Source of the DNA: Ewingella sp963519305
GTDB lineage: Bacteria; Pseudomonadota; Gammaproteobacteria; Enterobacterales; Enterobacteriaceae
Reading direction: 5' to 3'
Assembly: GCA_963519305.1 (NCBI GenBank)
Contig: CAUQMS010000004.1
Span: 124,001 to 188,000, forward strand
DNA length: 64,000 bases
The number at the start of each line of letters is the position of its first letter. Within the stretch, counting starts at the first letter, position 1. Made by a program: the position numbers and the translations under genes. Below, piece by piece: positions 8,143-16,328 of the stretch. The notes under the pieces were generated by a model. That model was not told the DNA's origin. It searched no databases and saw nothing but the letters and a program-made list of their open reading frames with translations.

Positions 8143-11013
8143 TTGAAATATCTTACCTCGTTTCGAACAACGCTCAGAATTTCCCGTTACCTTTTCCGGG
8201 TTCTCGCCTTCTTGTTGTGGTCACTTGGCGCACTGCTGACGACGTTCTACGTGCTGAATATTTTCCATACCAAAGAGTCTGAAATTCGTGACGAGGACAA
8301 CCTCAACTACGATCAGGCGCAGAGCTATATCCGAAATTCCGCCGATATCATGCGGGATATCAAATACATGGCTGAGAAGCGCCTCAGCGATTCCATGAAC
8401 GGCCTCGACATCATCAACGGTGTCATCAGCAGCAAAAACATCACGCCGACTTATCATCCGCTTTACTCCGAGTCCGACTGTTCCCAGTTTAACGACAGCT
8501 ACAGAAATTCACTGAATTCACTCGGTAATATGATCCATTACTGGAAGGATAACTTCTCCGATGCTTACGACCTTAACCGGGTATTTTTCATCGGTGGTGA
8601 GAGCCTGTGCATGGTGGATTTTGGCCTGAGCAACGTGCCGATTGAGCGCGAAAACAGCGCCGTACTGAAATCTCTGCATGAGAAAATTCTTAAATACCGC
8701 AATGGAAAAAGTCAGGATAAAGAGAACAGCCTGTACTGGGTTTCACCCGGACCCAATAAAGACCTGGGCTATCTGTATGTGCTGACGCCGATTTATGTCG
8801 GTAACAAACTGGAAGCGCTGATGGGTATCCAGCAGACCTTGCGTCTGGAGGATATGGTTGCCGCTGGTTCACAACATACGGGCGTGACGCTGCTTGATGC
8901 CAGCAATCAGCCGTTGCTGCGTTTCTTTGAAGGGGAGCGCTACGCCTCGCTGCTGGGCAGTTATCCGGAAGATCCGACCTATTTTGGTTACATGAATGGC
9001 TATAACGATCTGGTGTATAAAAAGCCGCTGTCACCATCGGGCCTGAGCGTGGTCTATTCGCTGCCTTTTAACACGGTGATTGAGCGCTTTAAGATCCTTA
9101 TCTTTAATGCCGTGCTGCTGAATATTTTCTCAGCGCTGCTGCTGTTTATTCTGGCGTGGGTATTTGAGCGGAAAATGTTCCTGCCTGCCGAAGAGAATGC
9201 CTTTCGTCTCGAAGAGCACGAGCAGTTCAACCACAAAATTGTGGCCTCGGCGCCGGTTGGGATCTCCATTCTACGCATCAGCGATGGCGTTAACATTCTC
9301 AGTAATGAACTGGCGCATAACTACATCAACATGCTCACGGCGGAAGACCGCCAGCGCATCACGCGTATCATCTGCGATCAGCAGGTTAATTTTGTCGATG
9401 TTATCACCAAAGATAACAACAACATCCAGCTGAGCTTTGTGCATTCGCGTTACCGCAACGAAGACGTGGCGATTTGCGTACTGATTGATGTCAGCGCGCG
9501 CGTCAAGATGGAAGAGTCCCTGCAGGAGATGGCGAACGCGGCCGAGCAGGCCAGTCAGTCGAAATCGATGTTCCTCGCCACCGTCAGCCACGAACTGCGT
9601 ACGCCACTGTACGGCATCATCGGTAATCTGGATTTATTACAAACTCAGGGGCTGCCGCAAGGGGTCGATCGTCTGGTCACGGCGATGAATAACTCCTCGG
9701 CACTGCTGTTGAAAATCATCAGCGATATTCTCGACTTCTCGAAAATTGAGTCTGAACAGCTGAAAATTGAACCGCAGGAGTTCTCCTGTCGTGAAGTGAT
9801 CACTCACATCGCCGGTAACTATCTGCCGCTGGTGGTGAAAAAACATTTGGGGCTCTACTGTTTCATTGAGCACAACGTACCGATGTCATTCCAGGGCGAT
9901 CCGGTGCGTCTGCAACAGGTGTTGTCCAACATTCTCAATAATGCCATTAAGTTTACCGATACCGGCTGTATCGTGCTGCATGCGCGCACCTGTGGTAATT
10001 ACATGGAATTCCAGATCCGCGATACAGGCTGCGGTATTCCGGAAAAAGAGATCACCCGCCTGTTTGACCCGTTCTTCCAGGTCGGTACCGGCGTACAGCG
10101 TCATTTCCAGGGAACCGGCCTCGGGCTGGCTATCTGCGAGAAGCTGATTAACCTGATGGACGGGGACATCTCGGTCGATTCTGAGCCGGGCCTCGGCAGC
10201 CAGTTTACTGTGCGTATTCCGCTCTACAGCGCGACTTTCCCGTCGGAACAGCCGTTGGATCTATGGCAGGGGAAAACCCTGTGGCTGGCTATCCGTAACG
10301 CCTATCTGGAAAGCTACCTGATGCAGCTTTTACGCCATCAGGGGGCCGATGTGCAGCGGCTGCAAAACGACAGTGTCAGCCATCCTGACGATGTGCTGAT
10401 CGCCGATACGTCGTTGATTCACAGTGGCCCTCTGACTGCGCAGATTGAGTTCTCTATCGACCATATCGGGCCGCCACAGGAAACCCGGCCGGGCTATTGG
10501 GTCCACAGTACATCAACACCGCTGGAAGTGACGGCGCTGCTTAACCGTATCTATCAGTTGGTCGATCCGGCAGAAGAGGGCGGCATGACGCTGCCCGCGC
10601 AGGGAGCGGCGGCGATTCAGGACAACAGTGATATTCACCTGCTGGTGGTGGATGACCACCCAATCAACCGGCGTTTGCTGGCCGATCAGCTCAGTTCGAT
10701 GGGCTATCAGGTCGTTACTGCGAATGACGGAATGGACGCACTGGACGCCATTAAGGTTCACGTCGTTGATATTGTGCTGAGCGACGTGAACATGCCGAAA
10801 CTCGACGGCTACGGCCTGACCCAGAAGCTGCGCGAACTGGGCTATACGCTGCCGGTGATCGGCGTTACCGCCAATGCGCTGGCCGAACAGCGTCAGCGCT
10901 GTCTGGAAGCGGGTATGGACAACTGCCTGTCAAAACCTGTTACCCTTGAAACGCTGCGCGACACGCTGGCCTATTACAGCAAAATCGTGCGCCGCACGCG
11001 GGATACCCAGTAA
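8143..11013 (+). CDS. rcsC: Hybrid sensor histidine kinase RcsC
   Basis: RcsC is the inner-membrane hybrid kinase of the Rcs envelope-stress phosphorelay; it passes phosphate via RcsD to RcsB. It has 956 residues (E. coli 949). Order: TM1 (about 18-38), periplasmic sensor, TM2 (about 318-341), then the kinase with phospho-accepting H483 in ATVSHELRTP. The ATPase boxes are NAIKFTD, DTGCGIPE and GTGLGLAICE, and the C-terminal receiver has D881 in LSDVNMP. The start is a TTG at 8143, giving MKYLTSFRTT, which matches the N-terminus of E. coli RcsC. It converges on rcsB. Confidence 0.97.
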   Translation: MKYLTSFRTTLRISRYLFRVLAFLLWSLGALLTTFYVLNIFHTKESEIRDEDNLNYDQAQSYIRNSADIMRDIKYMAEKRLSDSMNGLDIINGVISSKNITPTYHPLYSESDCSQFNDSYRNSLNSLGNMIHYWKDNFSDAYDLNRVFFIGGESLCMVDFGLSNVPIERENSAVLKSLHEKILKYRNGKSQDKENSLYWVSPGPNKDLGYLYVLTPIYVGNKLEALMGIQQTLRLEDMVAAGSQHTGVTLLDASNQPLLRFFEGERYASLLGSYPEDPTYFGYMNGYNDLVYKKPLSPSGLSVVYSLPFNTVIERFKILIFNAVLLNIFSALLLFILAWVFERKMFLPAEENAFRLEEHEQFNHKIVASAPVGISILRISDGVNILSNELAHNYINMLTAEDRQRITRIICDQQVNFVDVITKDNNNIQLSFVHSRYRNEDVAICVLIDVSARVKMEESLQEMANAAEQASQSKSMFLATVSHELRTPLYGIIGNLDLLQTQGLPQGVDRLVTAMNNSSALLLKIISDILDFSKIESEQLKIEPQEFSCREVITHIAGNYLPLVVKKHLGLYCFIEHNVPMSFQGDPVRLQQVLSNILNNAIKFTDTGCIVLHARTCGNYMEFQIRDTGCGIPEKEITRLFDPFFQVGTGVQRHFQGTGLGLAICEKLINLMDGDISVDSEPGLGSQFTVRIPLYSATFPSEQPLDLWQGKTLWLAIRNAYLESYLMQLLRHQGADVQRLQNDSVSHPDDVLIADTSLIHSGPLTAQIEFSIDHIGPPQETRPGYWVHSTSTPLEVTALLNRIYQLVDPAEEGGMTLPAQGAAAIQDNSDIHLLVVDDHPINRRLLADQLSSMGYQVVTANDGMDALDAIKVHVVDIVLSDVNMPKLDGYGLTQKLRELGYTLPVIGVTANALAEQRQRCLEAGMDNCLSKPVTLETLRDTLAYYSKIVRRTRDTQ

Positions 11014-11024
11014 ACGTCACCCAC

Positions 11025-11052
11025 AAAAAAGGCACCTTCCCGGTGCCTTTTT
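11025..11052. terminator. Bidirectional terminator between rcsC and rcsB
   Basis: GGCACC / GGTGCC with a 5-base loop is flanked by A6 on the left and T5 on the right, so it can terminate transcription from both sides. Confidence 0.92.
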
Positions 11053-11084
11053 ACTACACTTCCTGCTACGCTTTCGCGTCAGGC

Positions 11085-11735
11085 TCAGCCCCGGTCAACC
11101 GGTTGTGAGCTGACTGACGAGAGGTAGTTCAGCAGCGCAATATCGTTTTCAACACCCAGTTTCATCATGGCTGATTTCTTCTGGCTACTGATGGTTTTGA
11201 TACTGCGGTTGAGTTTCTTAGCGATCTCCGTTACCAGGAAACCTTCAGCGAACAGACGCAGAACTTCACTCTCTTTAGGTGAAAGACGTTTGTCGCCGTA
11301 ACCATTGGCACTGATTTTTTCCAGCAACTTCGCCACGCTGTCCGGCGTGAATTTTTTGCCTTTTTGCAGGGCGGCCAGGGCTTTTGGTAAGTCCGTTGGC
11401 GCACCTTGTTTCAACACTATGCCTTCGATGTCCAGATCCATTACCGAGCTCAAAATCGCCGGGTTATTGTTCATGGTCAGCACAATGATAGACAACTGAG
11501 GATAGTGGCGTTTGATGTACTTGATAAGCGTGATGCCATCACCGTATTTATCGCCAGGCATCGACAGGTCAGTGATCAGAACATGAGCGTCCAGCTTGCT
11601 CAGACTGTTGACCAGTGCGGTAGAGTCTTCGAACTCACCGACGACGTTCACCCATTCAATTTGCTCGAGTGATTTACGGATCCCAAACAGGACAATAGGA
11701 TGGTCATCAGCAATAATTACGTTCATATTATTCAT
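11085..11735 (-). CDS. rcsB: Response regulator RcsB
   Basis: RcsB is the DNA-binding regulator at the end of the Rcs phosphorelay and controls capsule, motility, division and biofilm genes. From the ATG at 11735 it is 216 residues, the same as E. coli, starting MNNMNVIIADDHPIV. The receiver has the phospho-acceptor D56 in LITDLSMPG. The C-terminal LuxR/FixJ helix-turn-helix includes LSPKESEVLRLFAEG and EIAKKLNRSIKTIS. It begins 4 bases after the rcsD stop, so it is coupled to rcsD. The longer upstream reading lies inside rcsD and was rejected. Confidence 0.98.
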   Translation of the reverse strand: MNNMNVIIADDHPIVLFGIRKSLEQIEWVNVVGEFEDSTALVNSLSKLDAHVLITDLSMPGDKYGDGITLIKYIKRHYPQLSIIVLTMNNNPAILSSVMDLDIEGIVLKQGAPTDLPKALAALQKGKKFTPDSVAKLLEKISANGYGDKRLSPKESEVLRLFAEGFLVTEIAKKLNRSIKTISSQKKSAMMKLGVENDIALLNYLSSVSSQPVDRG

Positions 11736-11739
11736 GTGA

Positions 11740-14433
11740 TTAGCTACCTTGCTGCAGCAGTCTGGAGACAAAAGAATCAATGTGATTAATGTTATCAGTG
11801 ATCATCAATACGTCGCCAGCGACGATATGTTGTTCTAACGTTTCACACAAGTGCTTGCCTGGGGTCAGGTTCAGCATCGCGAACACCCCCTTGAGGCGAT
11901 GAGCGGTTTGGGACAGTGATGTAAAATCACGACGTTGGTTTTCATTATACAGTTTCTCAAGATCTTCCGGTACTGTCTCGACGAAAAGCTGATAGTAATC
12001 ACTTGATTTGAGCTGTTTTTCGTAAAAATCGAGAGAGTCTTCTCCGGGTTCTTCGGTGTTGACACTGCCATCTGATTCAGCGAACTGCTGCTCAATTAAC
12101 AGTAGGGTTGCGTCAATCAGCGCACTGCTGATGTTGTAGTTGACGCGAATGTAATGCTTTTCAAGCTGCTGGAAACCGGCTTCATCGCTGGTCAGCAACA
12201 GCGTGTATCGGTCACTGTTCTGCGGGTTATCCGTCAGTAAAACATCGTACTCGCGGGTAACCTGACGCTCATCTGCCACAATGCATACTGCGCCATAGGC
12301 GTTCATGGTTCGGGTCACTATCCCGCGCACTTCTTCCGAGGTGATATCCAGCAGCAGCGTCACGTCATCAAGCAATTTCTCATGCGCTGCCTGAGGTTCG
12401 ACCGCTTCCAGCGTCTGCTTAATCCGCACCGTGTAGCGGGTGCCAATGTCCAGCTTACTGCGGATCTCCAGTTGTCCCCCCAGCTTCTTGCACAACTGAT
12501 TGCACAGGAAGAAGGTCAGGCCCGAGCCGTGGTTAAAGCGGTCGAGCATGGTCTGGCTGAGGAAAGGATAATTCAGATTACTCAATTCTTCCTTTGAAAT
12601 GCCGCTGCCGGTATCCGTAATGTGGAAAATCAGCTGGCCCGGCTGTTCGGCATCATGCTCGGTGGTCAGCGTCACTTTCCCTACTGATGTCGTCACAATC
12701 GCGTAATCAATCAGCAGCGACAGCACTTTTTTCAACGCCTGGCCATCGCCGACAAAACTCGCCTCCGGCTCAGGGTGGAAATGGTTGAATATAGCCAGAC
12801 CCTTTTGATTGATTTTCGGCAGCGCCTCCAGCAGCAGTTCATCCACCAGCGCTGCCAGCGCGTAGGATTGCTGTGCCGGTTGCCAGTCCTGCGTCTCCAG
12901 ACGGGTCAGCAGGGTGATGTTATCGACCAGCGTCAGCGCATTGCGTGATTCATTCAGCAGGCGGCCATGTAGCGTCTGGCGCTCCTGCGTATCAGTGCTT
13001 TCGCTCAGCGCCTGCACCAGTCCGTTAAGCTCATTGAGTGGCTGATTAAGCTCGATGCCCAGGTTGTGCAGCATCAATTTACGGGCCTGCAGGTTTTTGT
13101 CGAACTCACGGCGCGCCTGTTGCAACGTCTTGTTGACCATCACCTCTTTGTCTTGATCGTGTAGCAGGAACAGGTAGGTTTCCGGCGAAATCTGGCTGCG
13201 CAACATGCGGATTTCATACACTTCGTTGTTCACCGTCGCCTGGATCACGCCGTGATGTTGTTCGGCCATGTTGGCGATTTTGTTCAGGCTGAGATGCGGC
13301 AGCAGCTGGTCGGCAATTTTGTTGCTCACCACCACGCTGTGGTTACTGAAATTATAGACCAGCAAACCAATCGGCAGACTGGAGATTATTTCCTGATTCA
13401 GTGCCTGCTGGGTGTGCAGCTGCGCCGCCATATTTTCACTTGGACGAATGTACTGATGGCGGATGAAATAGATTCCGGCCATCGCCAGTCCAAGCAGCAG
13501 AAGGTTGATCAGCACCAGCCAGAAGTTATTGCGCGACAGATCCATCACAAGGCTGACCACCGGCACGTGGTAGGTCAGCGTCAGCGGAGAGTTACTCAGC
13601 GGCGCAGTGAAATTCACCGACCATCCCTGCAGCGCAATACTGCTGTTTACCTCTGTTACCTGTGCCGGATCGCCCTCGTTAACCGTGTCATTCACGTTAT
13701 TTAGCTGGAAGTTATCCCGAGCCATGGAGAGCGGGATGAGGTCGCTCATCGGCAGATCAAAGGCGATGACCGTGGCCAGATGACCGGGGTTATTAAACGT
13801 GGTGCGCAGTGAAAAGAAGTAGTCATTGGAGAAGCGTGATTTGCGCAAATTGGAGTAGCTTTCGCGTTCATCCAGCGTATTAGCCTGTTGCAGCATTTCA
13901 GCCCGGCGCGCCTGCAACGTGCTGGTGAAATAACTCTCCTTCAGCCGGGAGTCCTGCTGTTGCAGCGGCTGAGTGGTGATCAGGATCATGCTGTTGTCCT
14001 GACCGTTCAGGTAATACATCGAGTAGGGCAGGTTCTTCACGCCCCACTGGTCGTCAAGGAATGAGGAGATTTTCAGCGTCAGGTCGAGCGTCGAGCTGTC
14101 ATGTGTACCAAAAATCAGCGCATCGGTCTTTTTATGCGGTTTGGTGATGTAATACATGTCCTGACGCAGACGCACTTCCTGCGCGGTGGTGACCTCCGGC
14201 GTCAGCGGCTGGCCGGTAAAGTTGTCATAAATCTGGTAGGTGATGTAGCGGTAATTATCGATGCGCTTTTGCAGACGTTCGGCGGTAGTTTGCAACGTTC
14301 GCTGCTTATCGTTCAGGTAGGCATTGGTATAGTTGTAGCCATACATACCTAGGCCCATTGCCAGCAGCAAAATGAACAACCAAAAGAACCGCGTGATGTT
14401 GGTCGAAGTCAGCGACAGATATTTACTTGGCAT
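11740..14433 (-). CDS. rcsD: Phosphotransfer intermediate RcsD
   Basis: RcsD is an inner-membrane protein that relays phosphate from RcsC to RcsB. It has 897 residues (E. coli 890). TM1 (about 15-33) and TM2 (about 310-330) flank a periplasmic domain. A degenerate kinase-like region lacks the phospho-histidine (LGIELNQPLN replaces an H-box). The C-terminal HPt domain carries H845 in TAHRLKGVFAML. It is first in rcsD-rcsB, 21 bases after the MFS gene stop, so read-through from that gene is possible. In E. coli micF and ompC lie directly upstream; here they are 24 kb away. Confidence 0.97.
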   Translation of the reverse strand: MPSKYLSLTSTNITRFFWLFILLLAMGLGMYGYNYTNAYLNDKQRTLQTTAERLQKRIDNYRYITYQIYDNFTGQPLTPEVTTAQEVRLRQDMYYITKPHKKTDALIFGTHDSSTLDLTLKISSFLDDQWGVKNLPYSMYYLNGQDNSMILITTQPLQQQDSRLKESYFTSTLQARRAEMLQQANTLDERESYSNLRKSRFSNDYFFSLRTTFNNPGHLATVIAFDLPMSDLIPLSMARDNFQLNNVNDTVNEGDPAQVTEVNSSIALQGWSVNFTAPLSNSPLTLTYHVPVVSLVMDLSRNNFWLVLINLLLLGLAMAGIYFIRHQYIRPSENMAAQLHTQQALNQEIISSLPIGLLVYNFSNHSVVVSNKIADQLLPHLSLNKIANMAEQHHGVIQATVNNEVYEIRMLRSQISPETYLFLLHDQDKEVMVNKTLQQARREFDKNLQARKLMLHNLGIELNQPLNELNGLVQALSESTDTQERQTLHGRLLNESRNALTLVDNITLLTRLETQDWQPAQQSYALAALVDELLLEALPKINQKGLAIFNHFHPEPEASFVGDGQALKKVLSLLIDYAIVTTSVGKVTLTTEHDAEQPGQLIFHITDTGSGISKEELSNLNYPFLSQTMLDRFNHGSGLTFFLCNQLCKKLGGQLEIRSKLDIGTRYTVRIKQTLEAVEPQAAHEKLLDDVTLLLDITSEEVRGIVTRTMNAYGAVCIVADERQVTREYDVLLTDNPQNSDRYTLLLTSDEAGFQQLEKHYIRVNYNISSALIDATLLLIEQQFAESDGSVNTEEPGEDSLDFYEKQLKSSDYYQLFVETVPEDLEKLYNENQRRDFTSLSQTAHRLKGVFAMLNLTPGKHLCETLEQHIVAGDVLMITDNINHIDSFVSRLLQQGS

Positions 14434-14454
14434 AATGGTGACGCATTTCCTTGA

Positions 14455-15633
14455 TTATCGGGTCACGGCGCGTGCGCTGGCAGTCACCAGCAACAGCAAC
14501 GCGGCTACGCAGCTTAGGGCAACCGACAGGCTGCTGAGTTGGGCAATAAAACCAATTAACGCCGGGCCAGCCAGAATACCGGCATAGCCGAGCGTTGTCA
14601 CAGAAGCAATCGCCAGATTGGCGGGCATTGCCGTCTGATTACCGGCCGCGCTGAACATAATCGGTACCAGATTCGACGCACCAAAGCCAGTCATGATGAA
14701 ACCAACCCCGGCCACCCATAAGTTATCGACACTCACCAGCAATACCATGCCGAGGCTGGCACACAGGCTGCCGAACAGCAGCACCTTATATCGTCCCATT
14801 GCATTGATGATACGGTCGCCCGTCAGGCGTCCAGCGGTCATGGCAATGGAGAATACCGCATAACCAATGCCTGCCTGATGGGTGCTCACACCGCGCTCGG
14901 TCGCAAGATACAGTGCGCTCCAGTCGAGCATCGAGCCTTCGGTCATAAACATCACAAAGCAGAGCAGTCCGAGGAAAATTACCCAGCCGCGCGGCAGAAC
15001 AAACATCGGGCCATCAGCGCCATTACGCGTATGTCGCCAGAAGTGAGGGCTGGTGGGAATGAGCGTCAGGGCCACCAGCACAACGACCAGTAAAATTGAT
15101 TGGAAAGGGGTGAGGCCAAAATAGAGCAGCGCGCTGACGGCCAGTGCGCCGAAAATACTGCCGAGACTGAAGAAACCGTGAAAACCGGACATCATCGCTT
15201 TGCCGCTGGCTTTTTCTACCACCACGGCGTGCACGTTCATGGCGACATCCACCATGCCAATGGCGGCACCAAACACCATCAGCACCACCGCCATACCCGC
15301 CGTCGACTCCATCAGCGTCAGCAGCGGCAGGTCGAGACACAATATCCCCGAGGCCAGTAAAATCACCGTCTTACAACCCAGTCGCCCGGTCAGAAAGCCG
15401 GTCAGCGGCATCGAGAATGTCGAACCGGCACCGATACACAGCAATAACAGCCCCAGCGTACCATCGCTGATATCCAGGCGCAGTTTCACAAAGGGGACCA
15501 GCGGCGCCCAGGCAGCCATCGCAAAACCGGAAAGCAGGAAAATCACCCGCGTGGCATGTTGCTGAGCACGGCCCGGAACGGAAGGAAAAACGCCTGACGC
15601 TTTGCCAGATGTGGTGGTGTCGCTTGGCATGGT
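14455..15633 (-). CDS. MFS transporter of the YbjJ type
   Basis: This is a 392-residue inner-membrane carrier with twelve predicted hydrophobic helices. The region after TM2 (TGFLTGRLGCKTV) follows the MFS loop 2-3 pattern, and the central segment AAIGMVDVAMNVHAVVVEK resembles E. coli YbjJ. The substrate is unknown. I chose the ATG at 15633 (MPSDTTTSGK) since it gives the usual family length; a GTG at 15717 would add 28 residues with no membrane character. It is co-directional with rcsD, 21 bases away, and divergent from the giant adhesin. Confidence 0.75.
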   Translation of the reverse strand, partial: TMPSDTTTSGKASGVFPSVPGRAQQHATRVIFLLSGFAMAAWAPLVPFVKLRLDISDGTLGLLLLCIGAGSTFSMPLTGFLTGRLGCKTVILLASGILCLDLPLLTLMESTAGMAVVLMVFGAAIGMVDVAMNVHAVVVEKASGKAMMSGFHGFFSLGSIFGALAVSALLYFGLTPFQSILLVVVLVALTLIPTSPHFWRHTRNGADGPMFVLPRGWVIFLGLLCFVMFMTEGSMLDWSALYLATERGVSTHQAGIGYAVFSIAMTAGRLTGDRIINAMGRYKVLLFGSLCASLGMVLLVSVDNLWVAGVGFIMTGFGASNLVPIMFSAAGNQTAMPANLAIASVTTLGYAGILAGPALIGFIAQLSSLSVALSCVAALLLLVTASARAVTR

Positions 15634-16328
15634 ATCGGCGTCCGTTTGAGTGATCTGTGAAAATATCAGTGAAATAATGAAACTAAAATCGTTACAGGCC
15701 CGTGCTTTATCACACACACCGCAAAAACTGGCAACTATCCTTTATTTTAAGGCGACGTACTTTAACAGCAACCTCTTCGGTACGTTATTGCCAAAAATCC
15801 TATTTGTCGAAAAGTGAAAAGTGATTTAAATGTGATTTTTTTGTGTCCATCACACAATCGTTAAGATTTGGTTATGCGTTTGTTGGGTAAATAAAGTTAA
15901 TCATTCGGTTTTTTTCACGCTACTCACTAAGGATTATTTAAGCCAAATTCCTTGTTTATCAGCTTACTAAAGCCAAATTATTGCGTGTAGCTGATGAGAG
16001 TAGACCCGTCAAACTTATATTTATAAACCTTTTAATCGATTTTTTTTATCGTTTCGATAACAATTTTGCAGTGTCTTTAACCTGAATGGTGCATATAACT
16101 AATGAAGATACGGCGGCTAAAAGCCGGGTTTTAAACAAAAAAATCCTGTGAGTTAATCAGGATGCAGTTTTTAGGCAATTCTTGGCAGTAGATGACGCAG
16201 CACCCCACCAGTCGGAAAGTAAATCATTGTTTTTATGATTATAAATTCACCTCAGTCTCTCTCCGCTTGCATCGGACAGAAATTTTTGCGGTGCGTATTT
16301 ACTTATCTGGGTTAAGAAGGGGCACAGC
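15634..16328. promoter_or_regulatory. Long AT-rich region upstream of the giant adhesin gene
   Basis: About 695 bases lie between the MFS start and the adhesin start, with no convincing gene. The stretch is much richer in A/T than the adhesin. It holds a perfect 10-base direct repeat AAGCCAAATT at 15940 and 15970 (30 bp apart), a CRP-like half-site AAATGTGA near 15826, and two small stems: CGGCT/AGCCG (16114-16126) and ATCCTG/CAGGAT (16143-16163). Its length suggests complex regulation of the adhesin, possibly with H-NS-type silencing; that is inference. Confidence 0.5.
15940..15979 (+). repeat. Direct repeat AAGCCAAATT, 30-bp period
   Basis: Two identical 10-mers start exactly 30 bp apart, about 350-390 bases before the adhesin start codon. 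Three helical turns is the spacing expected for paired operator sites on one face of DNA. The binding factor is unknown. Confidence 0.45.
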
